A stretch of 64,000 nucleotides of DNA from Pararge aegeria (lineage: Eukaryota > Arthropoda > Insecta > Lepidoptera > Nymphalidae), in the NCBI RefSeq assembly GCF_905163445.1, contig NC_053196.1, forward strand, positions 17,447,501-17,511,500. The letters run 5' to 3'. Of the stretch, positions 1 through 10,338 are shown in pieces. The notes under the pieces were generated by a model. It saw only the letters and a list, made by a program, of their open reading frames with translations, had not been told where the DNA came from and ran no database searches. A program made the position numbers and the translations under genes. Positions within the stretch are counted from its first letter, which is position 1, and every line of letters begins with the position of its first letter.

Positions 1-1224
1 TATACTTTTTATAATTATGTGGCGTTATGTCTCTATAAAAGTGGTGGTCTTTTATTATGTTATTTATTAATGGTATTTTTTTAATATCATATCAATATTG
101 TACCCCGCACGGGGGGAGGTAAGGGGGTAGGTAGTGACGAAAAATAACGATACGGGACTCTTACGAGGTCTCGTCATCGAATAATCAATACACGAACTGC
201 CCACACACTTGTAAATATAGACGCGCAAGATCGTTACACGAACCGCTTACCATTATAGTAAACTACTATGCAAACACACATAACATATACGCAATAAGGG
301 AACTTTAAATTGGAGATTTTACCCTACCACACCCGTCTGTCTCTTTCTGAAAACTATTCAAAATAATTGCTATTTTTCATTCTCATTCAAATATAAATAA
401 TAGTAAATAATATATAATTTTTGACTGAACTGAACCCAAGTGCCCGGCCTGTGGCCGGGCACCCCTCGTATTCATGTTCTAACCTAACCTAACCTAAATC
501 TAGTTTTGACACCTTTAGACTTTAGATTCAAGATTTAATGTGAATATATGCATTAATAAAAACTCATTACTATTTTAATACTAGTTATGCTGCTGTTGAT
601 GCACTGATGAAAGCCAGATAGCTAGATCAGTGTTTAGTTAGTCGTAGTTGCCGGTGGGCTGAGGTCTAAAGGAATCCAAACTAGTTTTAAAAGGTTTGGA
701 TAGGTTAGGTTAGGTTAGAACATGAATAAGACGGGTGTCACTTAGGTTCAGTTCCGTTTAAAAAAAAGAAAAACAAAAAACAAAACGTACCAATACAAAG
801 TACTCTTATTCATATTAGAAGATATTGTAAAATAACAATTAATTTAATTTTTTTTTTTTTTTTTCACTTACACATTAGGCCCGTCGCGCCGCGCCACTAC
901 TATATGGGGCGAAGGTGCGAAGTCGACGGCGACGACAAAGTACCGAGTCTAAGGAGACTGATGGCGGCGCCACACAGTGGCGTTATGTCTCTATAAAAGT
1001 GGTGGTCTCTTATTATGTTATTTATAAATGGTATTATTTTAATATCATATCAATATTGTACCCCGCACAGGGGGGAGGTACGGGTAGGTAGTGACGAAAA
1101 ATAACGATACGGGACTCTTACGAGGTCTCGCAATCGGAATGAGTACACTTTAAATATTTTAACGAGGTAAAATTTAAGGGCATTGAGGGTCTGGTGCCAG
1201 TGGTGGTTGATTAGATCCACACAC
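1..1224 (+). repeat. Satellite unit 1, type M
   Basis: Begins exactly at a unit start. No 18S piece b; leader runs through GTCTCG straight into the spacer. Foldback at 427-754, right arm without the hairpin. Shortened leader reads TTTATAAATGG, as in the M units at 19314 and 39908, which it closely resembles. Confidence 0.93.
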
Positions 1225-1328
1225 TATACTTTTTATAATTATGTGGCGTTATGTCTCTATAAAAGTGGTGGTCTTTTATTATGTTATTTATTAATGGTAT
1301 TTTTTTAATATCATATCAATATTGTACC
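1225..1328 (+). repeat. Leader block of the unit (reference copy)
   Basis: AT-rich block that starts every unit: TATACTTTTTATAATT, then GTGGCGTTATG, TCTCTATAAAAG, an ATG-containing AT stretch and TCAATATTGTACCCC, ending where 18S-like sequence starts. A second, 5'-shortened copy (from GTGGCGTTATG or GTGGTGTTATG on) follows the long spacer at about 2404-2490. Two forms alternate: one with a seven-T run before AATATC, the other with ATTTTAATATC. No function is known to me. Confidence 0.9.
1258..1265 (+). promoter_or_regulatory. TATA-box-like TATAAAAG in the leader
   Basis: TATAAAAG lies in each full leader and again in each shortened leader, so it recurs two times per L or M unit and once per S unit, always at the same place. 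It matches an RNA polymerase II TATA consensus, but the sequence is AT-rich and an initiator cannot be shown. It could equally be a neutral part of the repeat. Confidence 0.3.
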
Positions 1329-1600
1329 CCGCACGGGGGGAGGTAGGGGGGTAGGTAGTGACGAAAAATAACGGTACGGGACTCTTACGAGGTCTCGTAA
1401 TCGGAATGAGTTTCTGCGACTACCATTGTTTGTCGCGGGTAACGGGGAATCAGGGTTCGATTCCGGTGAGGGAGCCTGAGAAACTGCTACCACATCCAAG
1501 GAAGGCAGCAGGCGCGCAAATTACCCACTCCCTGCACGGGGGGGGAGGTACGGGTAGGTAGTGACGAAAAATAACGATACGGGACTCTTACGAGGTCTCG
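1329..1600 (+). pseudogene. 18S rRNA fragments a+b, rearranged (reference copy)
   Basis: Piece a (about 1329-1410) runs from CCGCACGGGG through GTGACGAAAAATAACG, GGGACTCTTACGAGG and TAATCGGAATGAG. Piece b (about 1411-1600) then jumps back upstream in 18S order: CTACCATTGTTTGTCGCGGG, GGGGAATCAGGGTTCGATTC, GAGGGAGCCTGAGAAACTGC, CACATCCAAGGAAGGCAGCA, GGCGCGCAAATTACCCACTC, and then repeats piece a. These are signature blocks of eukaryotic small-subunit rRNA upstream of the 530 loop. Conserved sites are altered (AAACGGC to AAACTGC, CCGGAGAGG to CCGGTGAGG, CCCGGCAC to CCCTGCAC, and added G-rich GGTA insertions), so this is not a working rRNA segment. Short open frames on both strands here are by-products. 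Confidence 0.9.
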
Positions 1601-1866
1601 TCATCGAATAATCAATACACGAACTGCCCACACACTTGTAAATATAGACGCGCAAGATCGTTACACCAACCGCTTACCATTATAGTAAACTACTATGCAA
1701 ACACACATAACATATACGCAATAAGGGAACTTTAAATTGGAGATTTTACCCTACCACACCCGTCTGTCTCATTCTGAAAACTATTCAAAATAATTGCTAT
1801 TTTTCATTCTCATTCAAATATAAATAATAGTAAATAATATATAATTTTTGACTGAACTGAACCCAA

Positions 1867-1889
1867 GTGCCCGGCCTGTGGCCGGGCAC
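1867..1889. repeat. GC hairpin in the left foldback arm
   Basis: Perfect 10-bp arms GTGCCCGGCC and GGCCGGGCAC around a 3-nt loop (TGT). Copies differ mainly in the loop or one base beside it, for example at about 10988, 16510, 31850 and 53753. It is very GC-rich in AT-rich surroundings and could extrude as a cruciform or form an RNA hairpin if transcribed. Confidence 0.85.
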
Positions 1890-1905
1890 CCCTCGTATTC
1901 ATGTT

Positions 1906-1924
1906 CTAACCTAACCTAACCTAA
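1906..1924 (-). repeat. Insect-telomere-like CCTAA triplet
   Basis: Three CCTAA copies in the left arm, mirrored by three TTAGG copies in the right arm at 2127-2145. TTAGG is the insect telomere repeat, but three copies fixed inside a foldback arm in every spacer are part of the element, not a telomere. Confidence 0.7.
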
Positions 1925-2273
1925 ATCTAGTTTTGACACCTTTAGACTTTAGATTCAAGATTTAATGTGAATATATGCATTAATAAAAACTCATTACTAT
2001 TTTAATACTAGTTATGCTGCTGTTGATGCACTGATGAAAGCCAGATAGCTAGATCAGTGTTTAGTTAGTCGTAGTTGCCGGTGGGCTGAGGTCTAAAGGA
2101 ATCCAAACTAGTTTTAAAAGGTTTGGATAGGTTAGGTTAGGTTAGAACATGAATAAGACGGGTGTCACTTAGGTTCAGTTCCGTTTAAAAAAAAAAAAAC
2201 AAAAAACAAAACGTACCAATACAAAGTACTCTTATTCATATTAGAAGATATTGTAAAATAACAATTAATTTAA

Positions 2274-2403
2274 TTTTTTTTTTTTTTTTTTCACTTACAC
2301 ATTAGGCCCGTCGCGCCGCGCCACTACTATATGGGGCGAAGATGCGAAGTCGACGGCGACGACAAAGTACCGAGTCTAAGGAGACTGATGGCGGCGCCAC
2401 ACA
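2274..2403 (-). repeat. T run plus GC-rich block, retroposon-like on the minus strand
   Basis: Read on the minus strand, a GC-rich sequence (2403-2292, with GGCGCGGCGCGACGGGCC) ends in a run of about 18 A. That is the layout of a retroposed RNA or SINE 3' end. The T run varies in length between units and is interrupted by an A in the unit starting at 31200. I do not recognise the source of the GC-rich block, and no target-site duplication is clear. Confidence 0.4.
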
Positions 2404-2490
2404 GTGGTGTTATGTCTCTATAAAAGTGGTGGTCTTTTATTATGTTATTTATTAATGGTATTATTTTAATATCATATCAATATTGTACCC

Positions 2491-2632
2491 CGCACAGGGG
2501 GGAGGTACGGGTAGGTAGTGACGAAAAATAACGATACGGGACTCTTACGAGGTCTCGCAATCGGAATGAGTACACTTTAAATATTTTAACGAGGTAAAAT
2601 TTAAGGGCATTGAGGGTCTGGTGCCAGTGGTG
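2491..2632 (+). pseudogene. 18S rRNA fragments a+c (reference copy)
   Basis: After a shortened leader, piece a is repeated and continues with CAATCGGAATGAG, TACACTTTAAATATTTTAAC and GAGG, then GAGGGTCTGGTGCCAG. This follows genuine 18S order up to the 530 loop. The invariant GCAGCCGCGG of the loop is replaced by TGGTGG, so the fragment is not functional. It ends at GATTAGATCCACACAC (or GATTAAATCC), which borders the next unit. Confidence 0.88.
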
Positions 2633-2651
2633 GTTGATTAAATCCACACAC

Positions 2652-2917
2652 TATACTTTTTATAATTATGTGGCGTTATGTCTCTATAAAAGTGGTGGTC
2701 TTTTATTATGTTATTTATTAATGGTATTATTTTAATATCATATCAATATTGTACCCCGCACAGGGGGGAGGTACGGGTAGGTAGTGACGAAAAATAACGA
2801 TACGGGACTCTTACGAGGTCTCGCAATCGGAATGAGTACACTTTAAATATTTTAACGAGGTAAAATTTAAGGGCATTGAGGGTCTGGTGCCAGTGGTGGT
2901 TGATTAGATCCACACAC
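2652..2917 (+). repeat. Satellite unit 3, type S
   Basis: 266-bp unit: leader (ATTTTAATATC form), 18S piece a and piece c, ending GATTAGATCC. Confidence 0.93.
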
Positions 2918-4136
2918 TATACTTTTTATAATTATGTGGCGTTATGTCTCTATAAAAGTGGTGGTCTTTTATTATGTTATTTATTAATGGTATTTTTTTA
3001 ATATCATATCAATATTGTACCCCGCACGGGGGGAGGTAAGGGGGTAGGTAGTGACGAAAAATAACGATACGGGACTCTTACGAGGTCTCGTCATCGAATA
3101 ATCAATACACGAACTGCCCACACACTTGTAAATATAGACGCGCAAGATCGTTACACGAACCGCTTACCATTATAGTAAACTACTATGCAAACACACATAA
3201 CATATACGCAATAAGGGAACTTTAAATTGGAGATTTTACCCTACCACACCCGTCTGTCTCATTCTGAAAACTATTCAAAATAATTGCTATTTTTCATTCT
3301 CATTCAAATATAAATAATAGTAAATAATATATAATTTTTGACTGAACTGAACCCAAGTGCCCGGCCTGTGGCCGGGCACCCCTCGTATTCATGTTCTAAC
3401 CTAATCTAAATCTAGTTTTGACACCTTTAGACTTTAGATTCAAGATTTAATGTGAATATCTGCATTAATAAAAACTCATTACTATTTTAATACTAGTTAT
3501 GCTGCTGTTGATGCACTGATGAAAGCCAGATAGCTAGATCAGTGTTTAGTTAGTCGTAGTTGCCGGTGGGCTGAGGTCTAAAGGAATCCAAACTAGTTTT
3601 AAAAGGTTTGGATAGGTTAGGTTAGGTTAGAACATGAATAAGACGGGTGTCACTTAGGTTCAGTTCCGTTTAAAAAAAAAAAAACAAAAAACAAAACGTA
3701 CCAATACAAAGTACTCTTATTCATATTAGAAGATATTGTAAAATAACAATTAATTTAATTTTTTTTTTTTTTTTTTCACTTACACATTAGGCCCGTCGCG
3801 CCGCGCCACTACTATATGGGGCGAAGATGCGAAGTCGACGGCGACGACAAAGTACCGAGTCTAAGGAGACTGATGGCGGCGCCACACAGTGGTGTTATGT
3901 CTCTATAAAAGTGGTGGTCTTTTATTATGTTATTTATTAATGGTATTATTTTAATATCATATCAATATTGTACCCCGCACAGGGGGGAGGTACGGGTAGG
4001 TAGTGACGAAAAATAACGATACGGGACTCTTACGAGGTCTCGCAATCGGAATGAGTACACTTTAAATATTTCAACGAGGTAAAATTTAAGGGCATTGAGG
4101 GTCTGGTGCCAGTGGTGGTTGATTAAATCCACACAC
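2918..4136 (+). repeat. Satellite unit 4, type M
   Basis: Five bases shorter than usual because the left foldback arm has lost one CCTAA repeat (about 3400-3412). A private change gives GAATATCTGC. Confidence 0.92.
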
Positions 4137-4402
4137 TATACTTTTTATAATTATGTGGCGTTATGTCTCTATAAAAGTGGTGGTCTTTTATTATGTTATT
4201 TATTAATGGTATTATTTTAATATCATATCAATATTGTACCCCGCACAGGGGGGAGGTACGGGTAGGTAGTGACGAAAAATAACGATACGGGACTCTTACG
4301 AGGTCTCGCAATCGGAATGAGTACACTTTAAATATTTTAACGAGGTAAAATTTAAGGGCATTGAGGGTCTGGTGCCAGTGGTGGTTGATTAAATCCACAC
4401 AC
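4137..4402 (+). repeat. Satellite unit 5, type S
   Basis: 266-bp S unit ending GATTAAATCC. Confidence 0.92.
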
Positions 4403-5825
4403 TATACTTTTTATAATTATGTGGCGTTATGTCTCTATAAAAGTGGTGGTCTTTTATTATGTTATTTATTAATGGTATTATTTTAATATCATATCAATAT
4501 TGTACCCCGCACAGGGGGGAGGTACGGGTAGGTAGTGACGAAAAATAACGATACGGGACTCTTACGAGGTCTCGTAATCGGAATGAGTTTCTGCGACTAC
4601 CATTGTTTGTCGCGGGTAACGGGGAATCAGGGTTCGATTCCGGTGAGGGAGCCTGAGAAACTGCTACGACATCCAAGGAAGGCAGCAGGCGCGCAAATTA
4701 CCCACTCCCTGCACGGGGGGGGAGGTACGGGTAGGTAGTGACGAAAAATAACATTACGGGACTCTTACGAGGTCTCGTCATCGAATAATCAATACACGAA
4801 CTGCCCACACACTTGTAAATATAGACGCGCAAGATCGTTACACGAACCGCTTACCATTATAGTAAACTACTATGCAAACACACATAACATATACGCAATA
4901 AGGGAACTTTAAATTGGAGATTTTACCCTACCACACCCGTCTGTCTCATTCTGAAAACTATTCAAAATAATTGCTATTTTTCATTCTCATTCAAATATAA
5001 ATAATAGTATATAATATATAATTTTTGACTGAACTGAACCCAAGTGCCCGGCCTGTGGCCGGGCACCCCTCGTATTCATGTTCTAACCTAACCTAACCTA
5101 AATCTAGTTTTGACACCTTTAGACTTTAGATTCAAGATTTAATGTGAATATATGCATTAATAAAAACTCATTACTATTTTAATACTAGTTATGCTGCTGT
5201 TGATGCACTGATGAAAGCCAGATAGCTAGATCAGTGTTAAGTTAGTCGTAGTTGTCGGTGGGCTGAGGTCTAAAGGAATCCAAACTAGTTTTAAAAGGTT
5301 TGGATAGGTTAGGTTAGGTTAGAACATGAATAAGACGGGTGTCACTTAGGTTCAGTTCCGTTTAAAAAAAAAAAAACAAAAAACAAAACGTACCAATACA
5401 AAGTACTCTTATTCATATTAGAAGATATTGTAAAATAACAATTAATTTAATTTTTTTTTTTTTTTCACTTACACATTAGGCCCGTCGCGCCGCGCCACTA
5501 CTATATGGGGCGAAGGTGCGAAGTCGACGGCGACGACAAAGTACCGAGTCTAAGGAGACTGATGGCGGCGCCACACAGTGGCGTTATGTCTCTATAAAAG
5601 TGGTGGTCTCTTATTATGTTATTTATTAATGGTATTATTTTAATATCATATCAATATTGTACCCCGCACAGGGGGGAGGTACGGGTAGGTAGTGACGAAA
5701 AATAACGATACGGGACTCTTACGAGGTCTCGCAATCGGAATGAGTACACTTTAAATATTTTAACGAGGTAAAATTTAAGGGCATTGAGGGTCTGGTGCCA
5801 GTGGTGGTTGATTAGATCCACACAC
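4403..5825 (+). repeat. Satellite unit 6, type L
   Basis: 18S a+b at about 4507-4777 in the subtype with CTACGACATCC and AACATTACGG. The spacer has GTGTTAAGTTAG and TTGTCGG, shared with the units at 7253 and 24981. Confidence 0.92.
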
Positions 5826-7252
5826 TATACTTTTTATAATTATGTGGCGTTATGTCTCTATAAAAGTGGTGGTCTTTTATTATGTTATTTATTAATGGTA
5901 TTTTTTTAATATCATATCAATATTGTACCCCGCACGGGGGGAGGTAGGGGGGTAGGTAGTGACGAAAAATAACGGTACGGGACTCTTACGAGGTCTCGTA
6001 ATCGGAATGAGTTTCTGCGACTACCATTGTTTGTCGCGGGTAACGGGGAATCAGGGTTCGATTCCGGTGAGGGAGCCTGAGAAACTGCTACCACATCCAA
6101 GGAAGGCAGCAGGCACGCAAATTACCCACTCCCTGCACGGGGGGGGAGGTACGGGTAGGTAGTGACGAAAAATAACGATACGGGACTCTTACGAGGTCTC
6201 GTCATCGAATAATCAATACACGAACTGCCCACACACTTGTAAATATAGACGTGCAAGATCGTTACACGAACCGCTTACCATTATAGTAAACTACTATGCA
6301 AACACACATAACATATACGCAATAAGGGAACTTTAAATTGGAGATTTTACCCTACCACACCCGTCTGTCTCATTCTGAAAACTATTCAAAATAATTGCTA
6401 TTTTTCATTCTCATTCAAATATAAATAATAGTAAATAATATATAATTTTTGACTGAACTGAACCCAAGTGCCCGGCCTGTGGCCGGGCACCCCTCGTATT
6501 CATGTTCTAACCTAACCTAACCTAAATCTAGTTTTGACACCTTTAGACTTTAGATTCAAGATTTAATGTGAATATATGCATTAATAAAAACTCATTACTA
6601 TTTTAATACTAGTTATGCTGCTGTTGATGCACTGATGAAAGCCAGATAGCTAGATCAGTGTTTAGTTAGTCGTAGTTGCCGGTGGGCTGAGGTCTAAAGG
6701 AATCCAAACTAGTTTTAAAAGGTTTGGATAGGTTAGGTTAGGTTAGAACATGAATAAGACGGGTGTCACTTAGGTTCAGTTCCGTTTAAAAAAAAAAAAA
6801 CAAAAAACAAAACGTACCAATACAAAGTACTCTTATTCATATTAGAAGATATTGTAAAATAACAATTAATTTAATTTTTTTTTTTTTTTTTTCACTTACA
6901 CATTAGGCCCGTCGCGCCGCGCCACTACTATATGGGGCGAAGGTGCGAAGTCGACGGCGACGACAAAGTACCGAGTCTAAGGAGACTGATGGCGGCGCCA
7001 CACAGTGGTGTTATGTCTCTATAAAAGTGGTGGTCTTCTATTATGTTATTTATTAATGGTATTATTTTAATATCATATCAATATTGTACCCCGCACAGGG
7101 GGGAGGTACGGGTAGGTAGTGACGAAAAATAACGATACGGGACTCTTACGAGGTCTCGCAATCGGAATGAGTACACTTTAAATATTTTAACGAGGTAAAA
7201 TTTAAGGGCATTGAGGGTCTGGTGCCAGTGGTGGTTGATTAAATCCACACAC
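5826..7252 (+). repeat. Satellite unit 7, type L
   Basis: 1427 bp; 18S a+b at 5930-6201 in the CTACCACATCC subtype. A private change gives CAGGCACGCAA in the 18S piece. Confidence 0.92.
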
Positions 7253-8678
7253 TATACTTTTTATAATTATGTGGCGTTATGTCTCTATAAAAGTGGTGGT
7301 CTTTTATTATGTTATTTATTAATGGTATTATTTTAATATCATATCAATATTGTACCCCGCACAGGGGGGAGGTACGGGTAGGTAGTGACGAAAAATAACG
7401 ATACGGGACTCTTACGAGGTCTCGTAATCGGAATGAGTTTCTGCGACTACCATTGTTTGTCGCGGGTAACGGGGAATCAGGGTTCGATTCCGGTGAGGGA
7501 GCCTGAGAAACTGCTACGACATCCAAGGAAGGCAGCAGGCGCGCAAATTACCCACTCCCTGCACGGGGGGGGAGGTACGGGTAGGTAGTGACGAAAAATA
7601 ACATTACGGGACTCTTACGAGGTCTCGTCATCGAATAATCAATACACGAACTGCCCACACACTTGTAAATATAGACGCGCAAGATCGTTACACGAACCGC
7701 TTACCATTATAGTAAACTACTATGCAAACACACATAACATATACGCAATAAGGGAACTTTAAATTGGAGATTTTACCCTACCACACCCGTCTGTCTCATT
7801 CTGAAAACTATTCAAAATAATTGCTATTTTTCATTCTCATTCAAATATAAATAATAGTAAATAATATATAATTTTTGACTGAACTGAACCCAAGTGCCCG
7901 GCCTGTGGCCGGGCACCCCTCGTATTCATGTTCTAACCTAACCTAACCTAAATCTAGTTTTGACACCTTTAGACTTTAGATTCAAGATTTAATGTGAATA
8001 TATGCATTAATAAAAACTCATTACTATTTTAATACTAGTTATGCTGCTGTTGATGCACTGATGAAAGCCAGATAGCTAGATCAGTGTTAAGTTAGTCGTA
8101 GTTGTCGGTGGGCTGAGGTCTAAAGGAATCCAAACTAGTTTTAAAAGGTTTGGATAGGTTAGGTTAGGTTAGAACATGAATAAGACGGGTGTCACTTAGG
8201 TTCAGTTCCGTTTAAAAAAAAAAAAACAAAAAACAAAACGTACCAATACAAAGTACTCTTATTCATATTAGAAGATATTGTAAAATAACAATTAATTTAA
8301 TTTTTTTTTTTTTTTTTTCACTTACACATTAGGCCCGTCGCGCCGCGCCACTACTATATGGGGCGAAGGTGCGAAGTCGACGGCGACGACAAAGTACCGA
8401 GTCTAAGGAGACTGATGGCGGCGCCACACAGTGGTGTTATGTCTCTATAAAAGTGGTGGTCTTTTATTATGTTATTTATTAATGGTATTATTTTAATATC
8501 ATATCAATATTGTACCCCGCACAGGGGGGAGGTACGGGTAGGTAGTGACGAAAAATAACGATACGGGACTCTTACGAGGTCTCGCAATCGGAATGAGTAC
8601 ACTTTAAATATTTTAACGAGGTAAAATTTAAGGGCATTGAGGGTCTGGTGCCAGTGGTGGTTGATTAGATCCACACAC
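7253..8678 (+). repeat. Satellite unit 8, type L
   Basis: 18S a+b at about 7357-7627, CTACGACATCC subtype; near-identical to unit 6. From about 7606 it starts a long duplication that recurs at about 25335. Confidence 0.92.
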
Positions 8679-8734
8679 TATACTTTTTATAATTATGTGG
8701 CGTTATGTCTCTATAAAAGTGGTGGTCTTTTATT

Positions 8735-9891
8735 ATGTTATTTATTAATGGTATTTTTTTAATATCATATCAATATCTAGAGATGCTGATAGAAAAATAC
8801 CAAGAGTTCAAGAGACCACTCTATATTGCATTTATCGACTACCAAAAAGCATTTGACTCTCTGTTCCATTCATCAATTTGGGATACGCTACTCTCTCAAG
8901 AAGTACCACTAGACTACATAAAAACCATAAAAAATATCTATGATAACAGTACTAGTAGAGTGAAGCTAGAGACTACAGGACCACCCATACAAATGGGCAG
9001 AGGTGTACGGCAGGGAGACCCACTCTCTCCAACTATCTTCATAGCAGTGCTACAGGCAAACTAAATTGGGAAAAAGTTGGCATAAATATAAAAGGACGTT
9101 ACTTGAGTCATTTGAGATTTGCTGACGACATAGTCTTGCTCTCAGAAAATACAAACCAACTACAAGAAATGATAAACGATCTATACCAAGAAAGTCGTAA
9201 AGTGGGCTTGGAAATCAACCTAACAAAAACAAATGTCATGACGAACCATACTGAAAGACCAATATACCTGGAAAAATCACCCCTAACATATGTAAAAGCC
9301 TACATTTACCTGGGAAAGCAAATTTCATTTAGCCAAGAAAATAACGAACAAGAAGTAGAGAGAAGAGTCAACATCACATGGAAAAAGTTCTGGAGCTTCA
9401 AAGAAATACTCAAAAGTAAAATGTCCATACGAATGAAGACGAGAGTCATGAACACCTGCCTACTGCCCTCATTAACATACGCCTGCCAAACTTGGAAATT
9501 TACCAGAAAAGTAAAAAACAAAATTATATCCAGCCAAAGGAGTATGGAGAGGAGCATTATGAAAATAAGGAAAATCCAAAAGATCCGCCACACTCATATA
9601 AGACAGAAAACTCAAGCCATTGACGCTCTCAATTATTCACAAAAGCTCAAATGGCGATGGGCTGGTCACGTAGCGAGGCTAAGCGACGACAGATGGACAA
9701 GAAAGACAACACAATGGACAGGCCCACTAGGACAGAGAAAGAGAGGAAGACCAAATGCACGCTGGGTAGACGATATCATAAAAGTAGCAGGTCCTCATTG
9801 GTTACGAGCGGCAGAGAATAGAGAGTACTGGTCTTCTCTGGAGGAGGCCTTTACCTTTCATGGAGAGGGTTCTTGCCTAAAAAAACATTAA
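8735..9891 (+). pseudogene. Reverse transcriptase fragment, frameshifted (copy 1)
   Basis: Truncated non-LTR reverse transcriptase in two frames, 8735-9064 and 9103-9891. The first holds the polymerase motifs FIDYQKAFD and RQGDPLSP; the second holds FADD and the C-terminal region with RWAGHVARL and GRPNARWVDDI, typical of lepidopteran RTE-like proteins. A 10-bp deletion at about 9057, at a GGC microhomology, shifts the frame into a TAA at 9062-9064. The first 14 codons come from the satellite leader, not from the element. Identical deletion in the copy at 26464, so both descend from one broken copy. Confidence 0.9.
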
Positions 9892-10158
9892 ATTGAATAC
9901 TGCGAAGATGTTATGCAAATTATAACACTAACTTAAATCGACAACTAATGAATTTACTTATACATTTTTAAATGAAACTACAAAAATAAAATGGATTTTA
10001 ATATATTATTATTATATTGTAATTATTTGCTAATCATAATCACATTAATTTTAATTTATTTATTTCTAATCTATTCTATATGCACACTGTAAATGAAATT
10101 GTACTATGGAACGCAAGAAATAAAAGGCTTTTTATTTTATTTTTTTTATTTATTTATT
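8777..10158 (+). mobile_element. 5'-truncated RTE-like non-LTR retrotransposon, copy 1
   Basis: Inserted in the leader of an S unit with a 9-bp target-site duplication TATCAATAT (8768-8776 and 10159-10167). Contains the 3' part of a reverse transcriptase gene, about 270 bp of 3' UTR with AATAAA-like signals near 9985 and 10118, and a TTTA-rich tail. RTE-clade elements end in short simple repeats rather than long poly(A), which fits. The endonuclease and the N-terminal part of the RT are missing, so it was dead on arrival. Same insertion point as the copies at 26506 and 59716. Confidence 0.9.
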
Positions 10159-10338
10159 TATCAATATTGTACCCCGCACGGGGGGAGGTAGGGGGGTAGG
10201 TAGTGACGAAAAATAACGATACGCGGGACTCTTACGAGGTCTCGCAATCGGAATGAGTACACTTTAAATATTTTAACGAGGTAAAATTTAAGGGCATTGA
10301 GGGTCTGGTGCCAGTGGTGGTTGATTAGATCCACACAC

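Larger units (their letters stand above)
1854..2181. repeat. Foldback (inverted-repeat) element in the spacer
   Basis: Left arm 1854-1924 reads GAACTGAACC, a GC hairpin, CGTATTCATGTTC and three CCTAA-type repeats. The right arm, about 2126-2181, is its inverse: three TTAGG-type repeats, GAACATGAATAAGACG and GGTTCAGTTC. Arms of about 70 nt enclose about 200 bp with no open frame. It resembles a MITE or foldback transposon, but no target-site duplication or transposase is visible. In other L units it lies about 630-957 bases from the unit start, in M units about 427-755. Confidence 0.75.
1601..2403 (+). repeat. Long spacer of L and M units (reference copy)
   Basis: About 800 bp of sequence unrelated to 18S inserted straight after GAGGTCTCG. 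In order: an AT-rich segment of unknown origin (1601-1853), a foldback element (1854-2181), an A-rich tract (about 2184-2215), an AT-rich segment, a T run (2274-2291) and a GC-rich block (2292-2403). It is present in all L and M units and absent from S units and from the short hybrid at 49653. I do not recognise the first 250 bp. Confidence 0.85.
1225..2651 (+). repeat. Satellite unit 2, type L (reference unit)
   Basis: Full 1427-bp L unit used to define the modules. 18S a+b at 1329-1600, spacer 1601-2403, 18S a+c from about 2491. Right foldback arm lacks the 16-bp hairpin. Confidence 0.95.
8679..10338 (+). repeat. Satellite unit 9, type S interrupted by retrotransposon
   Basis: An S unit split after the leader TATCAATAT by a 1382-bp retrotransposon. 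The unit resumes with TATCAATATTGTACCCC and ends GATTAGATCC at 10338. A 2-bp insertion (ACGCGGG) at about 10222 separates it from the otherwise matching copy at 26408. Confidence 0.95.

Noticed and set aside
1141..1224. tRNA-like or SINE promoter, because GGGTTCGATTCCGG-like words resemble a B box (for example at 1456).
   Set aside because: That word belongs to conserved 18S sequence; no A box, anticodon arm or tRNA fold is present around it.
1311..1561. Repeated small open frames of 60-68 codons on both strands in each L unit (starting MTKNN on + and MDVVAV on -).
   Set aside because: They lie wholly inside the 18S-like pieces. Conservation between copies comes from the satellite, not from selection on protein, and frames break freely with G-run length.
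1329..1600. Functional 18S rRNA gene.
   Set aside because: Only short pieces are present, order is permuted, and invariant sites including the 530-loop GCAGCCGCGG are changed; no 5.8S or 28S is present.
1906..2145. Telomere or interstitial telomeric array.
   Set aside because: Only three TTAGG-type copies per arm, in opposite orientations, fixed within a foldback element.
9306..9593. Antisense 95-codon frame inside the reverse transcriptase, also at 27035 and 60255.
   Set aside because: It is the reverse of a real coding region and has no recognisable domain.
8777..10158. R1/R2-type rDNA-specific retrotransposon, given the 18S context.
   Set aside because: R1 and R2 insert in 28S; this element sits in the non-rDNA leader and its C-terminal region fits RTE-like elements instead.
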